Below, piece by piece: positions 1 to 8,170 of a stretch of 64,000 nt of DNA. Source of the DNA: Alkalicoccobacillus murimartini (GTDB lineage: Bacteria; Bacillota; Bacilli; Bacillales; Bacillaceae_D); the NCBI RefSeq assembly GCF_030813245.1, contig NZ_JAUSUA010000007.1, positions 1 to 64,000 on the forward strand, in the 5' to 3' direction. Position 1 is the first letter of the stretch, and the number at the start of each line of letters is the position of its first letter. Made by a program: the position numbers and the translations under genes. The notes beneath the pieces are model-generated. The model was not told the DNA's origin. It saw only the letters and a program-made list of their open reading frames with translations, and made no database searches.

Positions 1-102
1 ATGTATCTGCTCTTCTTCCGATGTATTTTGCTCTCTTCCTGATGTATCTGCTCCTCTTCCGTTGTATGTTGCTCTCTTCCCGATGTATCTGCTCTCTTAT
101 AA
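1..102. repeat. Degenerate 20-21 bp tandem repeat array (5 units, cut by window edge)
   Basis: Five head-to-tail units of 20-21 bp begin at 1, 21, 42, 62 and 83. Each carries a variant of ATGTATCTG followed by CTCTCTTCC. The units differ by point changes and one-base length changes. The array ends about 60 bp before the ribosome-binding site of the acetyltransferase gene and probably continues to the left of the window. Its period matches two other arrays at 14244 and 56884. Confidence 0.75.
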
Positions 103-177
103 AAGGGTTTTTCAACAACTTTATAGAATATACAGTTAAAAGCAGTACTTTGATCTAATGAATTGGAGGGAAATCAA

Positions 178-642
178 ATGAAAAGTAGATTTGCTGAATT
201 TAATGACATCAAACAATTAATAAGAATGAGATGGGATTTTACAACTGAATATGATACTAGTAAAACAAACGAATCATTCAATGATTTTGAAAAAGAATGC
301 CAAACTTTTTTAGAGGACGCTCTTAAAAGCGATCAATGGTTTATTTGGGTCGCGGAGGATAATGGAAAAATCATTTCACATATATACATAGAATTAATTC
401 AAAAGGTACCACGCCCAGGTAGAACGACATATCCATTTGCATTTATGACCAATGTATACACAATTCCAGAGTATAGAAGCAAGGGGATTGGAAGTGAATT
501 ACTAAAATCGATTAATAAGTGGATTAAAGAAAACCATTATGAATTTGTGATTGTCTGGCCAAGTGAAGATTCTATTAATTTTTATAGTAATAATGGTTAC
601 GTTCATTGTACGGAACCTATGGAATTTCACCCTTCATATTGA
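178..642 (+). CDS. GNAT family N-acetyltransferase
   Basis: A 154-residue single-domain acetyltransferase, expected to move an acetyl group from acetyl-CoA to an amine; the substrate cannot be told from sequence. The C-terminal half has the GNAT core: a strand with NVYTIPEYR, then the acetyl-CoA pyrophosphate loop SKGIGSELL, then the late motif INFYSNNGY. I chose the ATG at 178 because GGAGGG sits 7 bases upstream; an in-frame ATG at 163 lacks such a site. It stands alone, with the opposite-strand secreted-protein gene to its right and a repeat array to its left. Confidence 0.85.
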   Translation: MKSRFAEFNDIKQLIRMRWDFTTEYDTSKTNESFNDFEKECQTFLEDALKSDQWFIWVAEDNGKIISHIYIELIQKVPRPGRTTYPFAFMTNVYTIPEYRSKGIGSELLKSINKWIKENHYEFVIVWPSEDSINFYSNNGYVHCTEPMEFHPSY

Positions 643-711
643 CGTTTAACATCATAAGTGTGCTCTTTTTGCTCGTACTCGCGTTTCAAGCCCTAAGCTT
701 TTCTACATTAA

Positions 712-764
712 GAAAAAACAAACGAACACACTAAGCCGCGCAACTGACGCGGCTTAGTGTGTTC
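712..764 (-). terminator. Rho-independent terminator, minus strand
   Basis: A perfect 17-bp stem (724-740 with 748-764) and a 7-base loop. On the minus strand it is followed by a T-rich stretch (712-723), so it terminates the secreted-protein gene starting at 2439. Confidence 0.85.
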
Positions 765-825
765 TGTGCTGATAGAGAGGTCTTTCAAAAATAATGTGCG
801 CAGATCTCCTGCGCACTCCCCATCT

Positions 826-2439
826 CTAATTCATTACATACTTACTGATTTCGGTTTGCCAGGTTTGAAAAGCTGCAGGTGGCTCCTCGGTTAAACTCTG
901 TCCCAATGCGACGGTTTGAGTCACCACATTTTGACGATCATTGCGTAATCGGATACTTGCCGATGTTGCAGCAATGCTTGGGTTTAACCTAAGTGTCACC
1001 ACTTTCTCAGCTGTACCCTGATCATCGGCTGTTACAGATCCAATGCTTTGATAACCATACCCGTTTGGCCAGCTTCCATTCTCCGCTTGCACTTGGGAAA
1101 TAGCTTGTCCTCCAGATAGATATACTTGCATATCCAAGTTACTTATACTCTGACCTGGTTCTAGGTGATCTACTTTAACTGTCACTTCAAACGATTCACC
1201 ACCAAGCGGAAGGACATCAGGAGTACTGACTTCGAATACCACGTCTGCCGGTGCCTCTTCTCCCGAACCAAATGATCCACTAGCAAATGTTGACCGATCG
1301 TACCAACGATAATCCCCTTGCGGCTGTCTCCAAGGCTCTTGCTCTGGCTCGGTTGTTTGCTCTGGGATTTCCATATCAAGTAAAGGAGAAGGCTCGTCCA
1401 ATGTAATCGAAGTACTTGTGAAATCTGTGTAGTCTTCAGGCTCAGCTAACCAATCAATTACTTGGACCAGCAACTGCCCATTGTCTTTATCAATAAACCC
1501 ATCATAGGTTCTTTTTTGTCCGCCATGCTCCTCATTCCGGTATTTAGGCGTGGCATCTTCTACAGGGGAGGAATCTCCAATAAAGGCTGACTTTCCAAGC
1601 TCTTTTTTCCCGATCGCTACATACGGTCCTTCGTCTGTTCCCCCACCATGATAAACACCTTGATCCACTGCATTACCCCATTTATTCTCTTCTGGAGTTA
1701 ATCCATCCGGTAAAAAAGCAATGCCCTTCGCTCGATCTGGATCCATAATAGCAAGTGTAGATCCTGCATGTAAGGATAAAGATTCAACAGACTCTGTAAT
1801 ACCAAATGACTCCTCAGGATCTACAATGACATTTGCTTCTGTGTTATCGATCGAGTTATAGCGGAAACGCACCCCAAATTCCTCCGCTAGCCAATCTGAG
1901 CTCTCTACTCCTTCAAGTGCTTCTTTCTCAGCATCACTCATTCCTTTAGTTAAATCCTCGTAAGCACCACGACGCCAGCCATTCATAATTTCGTTGGAGT
2001 CAAAGCGATTAAAGTTCCGATCGGCGTTATAATGATCGGCAATGAAAAAGACTCCCCCGCCTTCCTCTGCAAAAGAAGCGATGGCATCCTGCTCCGTTGT
2101 TTGAAATGGAATTTGAGCCTCTGGAATGACAAATACATCATAGTCTTCTAAATCTTCTTCAGTTAACGGATCAGCCCCGCGATGTTCATGAACAAGATAG
2201 CCAACCTCGGCTAAGGCATCAGCAAAATCAGAAAAGGCTCCATCAATTACCCAATCGGATTGTCCAGCCGTCTGTCCATGACTGTTATCAAATAAAACTG
2301 TTTTTCCATTTGGTTCATCCGGCTCGATGACAGGAGGTGGATCATCCACACTTTCTGCAAGAGCAGGAATACTAATTAGCACCCCGGCAAACAAAATAAC
2401 AGACTGAACTCCACTTTTTTGGTTCCTCAGCTTTTTCAT
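826..2439 (-). CDS. Secreted protein with a GATase/ThuA-like domain and a C-terminal beta domain
   Basis: A 537-residue exported protein. Residues 1-28 form a signal peptide ending ALA before ESVDD. Residues about 45-330 resemble the class-I glutamine-amidotransferase-like fold (DUF4350/ThuA-like): VLFDNSHGQ at the start, then a strand DYDVFVIPE and a turn GGGVFFIADHYN. I see no clear Cys-His-Glu amidotransferase triad, so a binding or structural role is as likely as catalysis. Residues about 395-515 look like an immunoglobulin-like beta-sandwich, perhaps for attachment. An acidic, Pro/Glu-rich linker (about 350-385) joins them. The start has AGGAGGG 5-6 bases upstream. It is monocistronic, with its own terminator at 712-764. 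Function is unknown. Confidence 0.7.
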   Translation of the reverse strand: MKKLRNQKSGVQSVILFAGVLISIPALAESVDDPPPVIEPDEPNGKTVLFDNSHGQTAGQSDWVIDGAFSDFADALAEVGYLVHEHRGADPLTEEDLEDYDVFVIPEAQIPFQTTEQDAIASFAEEGGGVFFIADHYNADRNFNRFDSNEIMNGWRRGAYEDLTKGMSDAEKEALEGVESSDWLAEEFGVRFRYNSIDNTEANVIVDPEESFGITESVESLSLHAGSTLAIMDPDRAKGIAFLPDGLTPEENKWGNAVDQGVYHGGGTDEGPYVAIGKKELGKSAFIGDSSPVEDATPKYRNEEHGGQKRTYDGFIDKDNGQLLVQVIDWLAEPEDYTDFTSTSITLDEPSPLLDMEIPEQTTEPEQEPWRQPQGDYRWYDRSTFASGSFGSGEEAPADVVFEVSTPDVLPLGGESFEVTVKVDHLEPGQSISNLDMQVYLSGGQAISQVQAENGSWPNGYGYQSIGSVTADDQGTAEKVVTLRLNPSIAATSASIRLRNDRQNVVTQTVALGQSLTEEPPAAFQTWQTEISKYVMN

Positions 2440-2595
2440 ATAACCCTCCTATTGTGTTGGTCTGTATAAAAGCTTTCGCCTTGAGTATAGCAGGCAGCTG
2501 TTGAGGTCTATTGGGAAACATCGTTTTTACAGAATTGATAAATAATTTAAATGAAAATGTAATATACTTTACTCTTGAATTTGGTATGCACCTAT

Positions 2596-3120
2596 TCACT
2601 TCAAATTTATACGCTCAAATTCTTTCGATAAACAAGCTCGTTTCAGTTTTTTAGTTCTTAGCAGCCATAATAGATCTGATTTATTATCATATGAGAGCTG
2701 AACATGGAAGTAGTTTATGTATTCTAATACAGCGAATAGATAAACAAATATGGAAATCAACAAACCTATCAATGAGACATCTAAAGACCTGACTTGATAA
2801 TCAATAACAAACAACACAGGGATGAACATTAGAATAAAAAGGTTCACTTTCTTCGTGATCTTAAGGTACAGAAGGAGCTTATTTGGTATGTCAGCTGTTC
2901 CCATTTGTTTTAACCGTCTCCACTTAATAAACCAATACACACTTCCCTGTCCTAATATAAATAGTAGGAGAAAAAAAGAAACGATAAAAGAAGATAATAT
3001 GCTTAATTGAAATTGCGGGTAAGTGAGATTAAAAAAGTAAAAAACGATCAAAAAACAAATAATGGATGCATTCTCTCCAGAATATAAGTAGCAAAGTCGC
3101 TTTTCTATCTTCTTTTTCAT
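2596..3120 (-). CDS. Hypothetical four-helix membrane protein
   Basis: 174 residues with four hydrophobic segments (about 15-35, 42-62, 92-110 and 118-138) and basic cytoplasmic ends (KKKIEKR at the start, RTKKLKR near the end). No family recognised. The ATG at 3120 has an AAGGGG ribosome-binding site. It is probably a single-gene unit; the 156 bp between it and the secreted-protein gene hold no other gene that I can see. Confidence 0.6.
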   Translation of the reverse strand: MKKKIEKRLCYLYSGENASIICFLIVFYFFNLTYPQFQLSILSSFIVSFFLLLFILGQGSVYWFIKWRRLKQMGTADIPNKLLLYLKITKKVNLFILMFIPVLFVIDYQVRSLDVSLIGLLISIFVYLFAVLEYINYFHVQLSYDNKSDLLWLLRTKKLKRACLSKEFERINLK

Positions 3121-3214
3121 AGAACCCCTTCTCTCATTCCTTCAAAATATATGCTATTGAATGTTCAGATCATTAGTCATATACTTACATTAACAAAATA
3201 TAGGATGTGGATAA

Positions 3215-3403
3215 ATGAAAGCTAATCGGCTTCTATTTCTTATTATTGTCATGATGTTTTTTATTACACTCAACAACGTAAGCACGAGTTCTTTTTCATT
3301 TTTTTCAGACGATCTAACTTTCTTAATGATTAGTCTATTGTTCGTGATAGCTCTTGTCATTCAAGCCATGACTCTTCCTAAAATGAAACCTAAAAAGAAA
3401 TAA
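3215..3403 (+). CDS. Small two-helix membrane protein
   Basis: 62 residues, almost all in two hydrophobic helices (about 5-22 and 34-53) split by a short polar loop, with a basic tail KMKPKKK that should face the cytoplasm. The ribosome-binding site (GGATGTGG) is weak. The gene runs directly into a terminator hairpin, which supports it being expressed. No family recognised. Confidence 0.5.
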   Translation: MKANRLLFLIIVMMFFITLNNVSTSSFSFFSDDLTFLMISLLFVIALVIQAMTLPKMKPKKK

Positions 3404-3437
3404 GCCAAGCAAAGCAGTTGCGGGGCTTATTTCTTTT
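3398..3437. terminator. Bidirectional terminator between convergent genes
   Basis: The 9-bp arms AAATAAGCC (3398-3406) and GGCTTATTT (3424-3432) are flanked by A-rich sequence on the left and T-rich on the right. It serves both the small membrane protein (plus) and the MFS gene (minus). Confidence 0.8.
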
Positions 3438-3442
3438 TGTGC

Positions 3443-4699
3443 CTAGCTCTTTCTTCCATCCATATAAATCGGTTTAATTTGATCCATTTTCACACTACTA
3501 TCTTTGTATCTAAGAATATATAAAGCTGGTAGTAATAGCATCAACCCACCAAAGATTAAGGCTACATAAGAATTCCATTCAGTAAATACTCCTGCTAACA
3601 ATGTTGCACATATGGAAGCAATACCGGCGATGACGTACATGGCACTTCTTACTCTTGCAAGCAATGAATCAGGCGTAATTCCCTGCTGAACAGAAAGTTG
3701 AACAACAAAACCCATTGAAAGCGCGCCATCAAAAATCATCATTCCAATGCACATCACGATAAAGTGGCTAGACAGCAAACACAAAACACCAACTGAAGAT
3801 AAAATGAGTAAGGTACTTAAGAAAAATAGCCAATTAACCTTCTTAAATCGATTCATAATAAGTACACCAATCACATTACCTAGTCCCGCAAATGATAGTA
3901 AAATGCCAATATATTGTTCAGATAGGTGTAAAGTCGTTCTAGAGTGAAAAATGATACTTAAGATCATAAATACAGTGGCGAAACTCAAACATACAGCAGC
4001 AATCGTTGAACCTTTTTGGGAAGAGTTTGCAAAAAGATATTGAACGCCCTCTTTGGCTCGCTCTGTAAACTCAAACACCTTTTCTTTTATATGCTTCGTT
4101 TCACTAGTAGCTGTTGATTTCGAATGCTTATACCTAACAACTGAAATGAACAGTGTGGAAATCGCCATTAAACACCCGCATACAACAAGAGTAAAACTGG
4201 CCCCATAATAGGCGAGTAAGAAACCACCAATACTTGGGCCAATAAGTGTGACAAAAGCGTCAGCACCTTCCAGCAGATTATGCGCACTTAATAGGTTGTT
4301 CCGACCAACTACCCTAGGAATCATCACTTGAAATGCTGTCTGTTGAATTAAACCGACCAATCCAATTAAGAATAATATACATGCAATCAATACAGGGCTT
4401 ACGCTATCTACACTCACAATATATGCTAGGCTAAATATGAGCACAGCATATAGCATACTGCAGCTTGAAGAAACGAAGATTGGATTCTTTTTCTCAATCC
4501 ACGTACCTATCGGAATAGCAAATAAGACGGTACCTAATTGCTGTGACAAGAGAACTAATGCAGTGACAATCGGTGAACCACTTAATCCTAGAACAATTAA
4601 AGGCACAACAAGTTCACGAAACCTCTCATTAAGTATCTTCAATAGATTATGAGCCCATAACTTCAAGAATTTTTCATTTATATGCCATTTCTCTACCAT
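3443..4699 (-). CDS. MFS transporter, MFS_3 / EntS-like exporter
   Basis: A 418-residue major facilitator with about 12 hydrophobic segments. The N-terminal half has the features of the MFS_3 group (enterobactin exporter EntS, macrolide exporters): LVVPLIVLGLSGSP in helix 1, LLSQQLGTVLFAIPIGTWIEKK across the helix 2-3 loop, and the loop QTAFQVMIPRVVGR. Likely a proton-driven drug or small-molecule exporter in the cytoplasmic membrane; the substrate is unknown. The frame opens upstream at a TTG (4741) with no ribosome-binding site. I prefer the ATG at 4699, which has GAGGG about 12 bases before it. Confidence 0.8.
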   Translation of the reverse strand: MVEKWHINEKFLKLWAHNLLKILNERFRELVVPLIVLGLSGSPIVTALVLLSQQLGTVLFAIPIGTWIEKKNPIFVSSSCSMLYAVLIFSLAYIVSVDSVSPVLIACILFLIGLVGLIQQTAFQVMIPRVVGRNNLLSAHNLLEGADAFVTLIGPSIGGFLLAYYGASFTLVVCGCLMAISTLFISVVRYKHSKSTATSETKHIKEKVFEFTERAKEGVQYLFANSSQKGSTIAAVCLSFATVFMILSIIFHSRTTLHLSEQYIGILLSFAGLGNVIGVLIMNRFKKVNWLFFLSTLLILSSVGVLCLLSSHFIVMCIGMMIFDGALSMGFVVQLSVQQGITPDSLLARVRSAMYVIAGIASICATLLAGVFTEWNSYVALIFGGLMLLLPALYILRYKDSSVKMDQIKPIYMDGRKS

Positions 4700-4818
4700 T
4701 TCATGTACATTCCCTCTATATCTGATCAGCCCCCTTGGCAAGGGCAGTAATCTCTAGATTAGGTATCATTACTATACTTATTAAATCTAAATAAATCCTT
4801 TCCATAGTCAGAATCTGA

Positions 4819-4863
4819 CAGATAAAAAATAAGCCACGCTAGACACGCGGATTATTTTTTATC
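4819..4863 (-). terminator. Terminator of the kinase-like/Nudix operon
   Basis: A long imperfect hairpin whose arms include GATAAAAAATAA and TTATTTTTTATC. The Nudix stop codon lies inside the right arm. The A-run on the left becomes the U-tract on the minus strand. Confidence 0.65.
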
Positions 4864-5278
4864 TAATGTCTAACTCTCCGTGGAAGGTATAGGGTACAGC
4901 ATCTTTAAGAAAACGTTCCATTCCGTTATAAAGAGGAATTTTTTCATTTGCCGTTTGTAAATCAACCCACTCTGCCTCTTCAATGGTCTCAGTATCTTGA
5001 ATGAGCAGTTCACCTGATTTGATGGCGGCTTGGAAGGTAGTAAGAATGGCGTGATGACCATCTACAAATAGCTCATCTAAACTGAGCACCTGAGTGATTT
5101 CAACGGATAACCCGGTTTCCTCCCTCACCTCTCTGATCGCAGCCTCGCTAAGAGTTTCGACATTTTCCACACGGCCACCAGGCAGAGACCATGTATTGTG
5201 ATTTTTGTTTTTTACAAGTAAGACCTTGCCAGACTGATCATCAAAAATAAATGAATATACCACTTGTATTTGTTTCAT
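4859..5278 (-). CDS. Nudix hydrolase
   Basis: A 139-residue single-domain Nudix protein. The Nudix box is complete at residues 35-57 (GRVENVETLSE, then AAIREVREETGL), including the catalytic REVREE core that binds Mg2+. Members cleave nucleoside-diphosphate-linked substrates; the exact one is not predictable here. Its start overlaps the stop of the upstream kinase-like gene by 4 bp (ATGA), so the two are translationally coupled and probably work on the same process. Confidence 0.85.
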   Translation of the reverse strand: MKQIQVVYSFIFDDQSGKVLLVKNKNHNTWSLPGGRVENVETLSEAAIREVREETGLSVEITQVLSLDELFVDGHHAILTTFQAAIKSGELLIQDTETIEEAEWVDLQTANEKIPLYNGMERFLKDAVPYTFHGELDIR

Positions 5279-6162
5279 CCGTCTCTCCCTTCAGCCTGCT
5301 TCCATTCTTCATAAAACTTTTCGACAGTGGCAAATCTCATGTCTCGCTCTTGCTCCACTGCCTTCAACGCTACTTCATAAAGAGCAGGATTTGCTTGCCA
5401 TTTTTCAAATGAACGATCAAGTTCTCCTCCCAATAGACTAAAGGCCATCGCACCCAGATTAAACACATTGGTTTTAGAATCAATACTAGCCCCTAGCTCA
5501 TATTCTTCTGGTGACATAAACCGCTTCGATCCCCACATTTGTCCCATGTGATTAGTGAATGGTTTCTTCTGATAATAATCAATATCACAGATTATCGTTT
5601 TGTTTTCAGCAAAATTGTATAAAATACTTCCATCATAAAAATCAATCGCTACATAATTCTGTTTCTCCACAAATTCGTGAAAGGAAAAGACCGCGTTTAA
5701 TGATTCTAGCTGCTTTTCTAATGGGAGTTGTTTAAATTGATAATAGGGTGAGTTTGGATTCGTGTACTTTTCTGGGGGTGGAAAGGACCAATGTGGGTGC
5801 AAACACTCGCCATCAACCCACTCAAAAGCTAGCGCATATCCTTCCCCTACCTGAAAATGATCAAGTAACGTAATGAGAGATTTGTGCTTTAGATCTTGAT
5901 AAATGGGTGCCGCTTGTTTTAATCGAGCGACCGCGTAACTCGGTTCCCCTTCATAATGAATCGGTTTAGCCCCAGCATATTTTACAAACAGCTTTTTATC
6001 ACCTTGCTTCACACCAAAGCTTAAATTTCCAGAATCCTGTTGATCAAATACCTTAAACACTGATCCGTACTCTGTTAACCATTCAAAGTTATGGGTCTCT
6101 TTTAAAGCAAATGTCACTTCATTAATCTTTATATTTACATGGTAAGTATTAGATGGATTCAT
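5275..6162 (-). CDS. Serine/threonine protein kinase-like protein
   Basis: A 295-residue soluble protein with an eukaryotic-like kinase fold in reduced form. LFVKYAGA (about 52-59) fits the ATP-binding lysine strand. AIDFYDGSILYN (about 173-184) stands where HRDxKxxN would be, with Asp and Asn kept but the Arg lost. ICDIDYY (about 192-198) fits the DFG metal site. SKRFMSPEE (about 213-221) matches the activation-segment end. It may be a protein kinase or a small-molecule phosphotransferase. A strong ribosome-binding site (AAGGAGG) precedes the ATG. It is the first gene of a two-gene operon with the Nudix hydrolase. Confidence 0.75.
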   Translation of the reverse strand: MNPSNTYHVNIKINEVTFALKETHNFEWLTEYGSVFKVFDQQDSGNLSFGVKQGDKKLFVKYAGAKPIHYEGEPSYAVARLKQAAPIYQDLKHKSLITLLDHFQVGEGYALAFEWVDGECLHPHWSFPPPEKYTNPNSPYYQFKQLPLEKQLESLNAVFSFHEFVEKQNYVAIDFYDGSILYNFAENKTIICDIDYYQKKPFTNHMGQMWGSKRFMSPEEYELGASIDSKTNVFNLGAMAFSLLGGELDRSFEKWQANPALYEVALKAVEQERDMRFATVEKFYEEWKQAEGRDG

Positions 6163-6201
6163 AGGACCTCCTTAAATAAACGCTATGTGGTTAATACTAC
6201 C

Positions 6202-6234
6202 AAAAAACCAACACAAAATGTGTTGGTTTTATTG
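6202..6234 (-). terminator. Terminator after the SulP gene
   Basis: A perfect 11-bp stem, AAAACCAACAC (6204-6214) with GTGTTGGTTTT (6220-6230), and a 5-base loop. T-rich on both sides, so it may act in both directions. Confidence 0.8.
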
Positions 6235-6246
6235 ATTATGATTCGT

Positions 6247-7695
6247 TTAGGCGTTTGGAATTTTTCCTAGTGATTTAAGCAATGACATACTCTTTTGATT
6301 TAGTCCTATATATTGAACCTCTATCCCATTTGTTGTGAATAGCGATTCTAATCGATCAAGGGCTCCAACAGCTGAATCATCCCAAATTTGTGAGTGGGTA
6401 AAATCAATGTCAACTGTGTTTAACTTTTCAGTGGTATCAAATTGTGACAAAAACCTTGTTACTGAAGCAAAAAACAAAGGGCCTTCTACTTTATATATAC
6501 GCTTCTTCTGATTCTCCATGTAACTTGACGACACATGAATTTTAGAAATCTTAGCAGCAAAAAAGATCATACTTAAGACCACACCAGACAAGACTCCATA
6601 AGCTAAATTGTGCGTCACAAGTACAACGGCAATTGTCACAACAAGGACTATGGCATCGGTTCGTGGCAATCGATGAATCGTTCTGACTGAGTTCCAATCA
6701 AATGTACTGACGGATACCATAATCATCACACCAGCTAAAGCAGCCATCGGAATCCGCACGACTAGGCTACCTAAAACAACAATTAAAAACATTAAGAACA
6801 CACCTGCGACTAATGTTGATAAACGGCCTCTCCCGCCTGATTTCACATTAATAACAGACTGACCGATCATCGCGCAACCGGCCATGCCTCCAAAAAATCC
6901 AGACACGATATTGGCGATTCCCTGTCCACGGCTTTCTTTATTTTTGTTACTCGCTGTATCTGTCATGTCATCGACAATACTTGCTGTGAGTAATGATTCT
7001 AACAATCCAACAATAGCTAAAGCGAATGAATAAGGTAAAATAATCCACAATGTTTCTAAATTAAAAGGCACATTGGGTAGCACAAAACTAGGTAAGGTTT
7101 GTGTTAACGTACCCATATCTCCAACATTGCGTACACCAATATTTAAGAAGAGCACGATGATGGTAACAACAATAATTGCTACGAGTGTTGATGGTACTGC
7201 TTTTGTTATCATTGGAAACAAATAAATGATGGCGAGTGTCACTCCGACAAGCAAATACATCACCCATGTTTCACCTATAAAATGTTCAATTTGCGCCATA
7301 AAAATTAAAATAGCCAGTGAATTAACAAAACCAGTCATCACTGTACGTGGCACAAATTGCATCAGCTTCGCAAACTTACAGACTCCAAAAATGATCTGAA
7401 TCACTCCGGTCAGGATGGTTGCAGCTAAGAGGTACTCAAGACCATAATTCGCAACTAGAGTAACCATGACTAAGGCCATCGCTCCTGTAGCAGCTGAGAT
7501 CATACCTGGTCTGCCACCTACAAAGGCAATGACCACAGCAATACAAAAAGAAGCATATAAACCGACCATCGGATCGACACCAGCAATAATCGAGAAGGCA
7601 ATGGCTTCTGGGATTAAGGCTAAGGCCACCACAATGCCGGAGAGAATGTCTCCCCTCACATTACTAAGCCATTGTTCTTTAAAACTTTCTATCAT
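6247..7695 (-). CDS. SulP family inorganic anion transporter with STAS domain
   Basis: 482 residues. The first 375 or so form 10-12 membrane helices with the SulP signature near the start ([19 protein letters not shown]) and GLYASF after it. The C-terminal 100 residues are a STAS domain ([22 protein letters not shown]). SulP proteins carry sulfate, bicarbonate or related anions; in an alkaliphile bicarbonate is plausible but not shown. I start it at the ATG at 7695, where AGAGGT lies 6 bases upstream; the frame is open to 7749 without a good site. It is monocistronic. Confidence 0.9.
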   Translation of the reverse strand: MIESFKEQWLSNVRGDILSGIVVALALIPEAIAFSIIAGVDPMVGLYASFCIAVVIAFVGGRPGMISAATGAMALVMVTLVANYGLEYLLAATILTGVIQIIFGVCKFAKLMQFVPRTVMTGFVNSLAILIFMAQIEHFIGETWVMYLLVGVTLAIIYLFPMITKAVPSTLVAIIVVTIIVLFLNIGVRNVGDMGTLTQTLPSFVLPNVPFNLETLWIILPYSFALAIVGLLESLLTASIVDDMTDTASNKNKESRGQGIANIVSGFFGGMAGCAMIGQSVINVKSGGRGRLSTLVAGVFLMFLIVVLGSLVVRIPMAALAGVMIMVSVSTFDWNSVRTIHRLPRTDAIVLVVTIAVVLVTHNLAYGVLSGVVLSMIFFAAKISKIHVSSSYMENQKKRIYKVEGPLFFASVTRFLSQFDTTEKLNTVDIDFTHSQIWDDSAVGALDRLESLFTTNGIEVQYIGLNQKSMSLLKSLGKIPNA

Positions 7696-7858
7696 ATCTT
7701 TACCTCTTTCTCCATTCATTTTACGACCCTCGAGTCTCACGAAAGCCAATTCAATAAATGACTGAAGAGAGTCTTACTGATCACGTGGTTTTCTCTTCGT
7801 TTATTATAGTGAATCCAATCATATTCGCAAGTTATTTTTTACTCAGATGATTTGACCA

Positions 7859-7887
7859 TTGACATCAACTGGATATGAATGTAAGAT
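7859..7887 (+). promoter_or_regulatory. Sigma-A promoter of the argS T-box leader
   Basis: A perfect -35 TTGACA (7859-7864), a 17-bp spacer and -10 TAAGAT (7882-7887). It sits about 30 bp before the first paired region of the T-box. Confidence 0.65.
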
Positions 7888-7914
7888 AATCTAAATTCAA
7901 TCAGACACATTCAA

Positions 7915-8147
7915 TGACAAAGAGAGTAGTTCAAATCACGTTGGCTAGCGAGTTAGGGACGGTGTAAGCCTAATGCAACAGATTTGAATGAAGCGCACTT
8001 TGGAGATATTTCCTGAACGGTTAGTAGGGAAATGCGGGGAGTCACCTCGTTACTAATGGAAAGTGGTCACCTTTTTGGTGGCAACTAGAGTGGTACCACG
8101 GGAAGTTATGCTCTCGTCTCTAATCATAGAGACGGGGGCTTTTTTTA
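7915..8147 (+). ncRNA. T-box riboswitch controlling argS (specifier CGC, Arg)
   Basis: Stem I closes with CAAAG (7918-7922) and CTTTG (7998-8002). Its 5' side carries the AGAGAG motif, and the opposite internal loop carries the specifier CGC (7994-7996), an arginine codon, just where the family places it. The T-box itself, AGAGTGGTACCACG, is at 8087-8100. The terminator follows: CTCGTCTCT pairing with AGAGACGGG (to about 8139), then a run of T. Uncharged tRNA-Arg should favour the antiterminator and switch on argS. Stem I also has the usual distal arm sequence between 7930 and 7980. Confidence 0.93.
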
Positions 8148-8170
8148 TATTCAAAAAGGAGGAACCAAGG

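Noticed and set aside
2372-2599. 75-codon minus-strand frame upstream of the secreted-protein gene
   Set aside because: It overlaps the secreted-protein start in another frame, has no ribosome-binding site and an unconvincing composition.
7466-7765. 99-codon plus-strand open frame over the SulP gene
   Set aside because: Antisense shadow of a well-conserved membrane protein gene.
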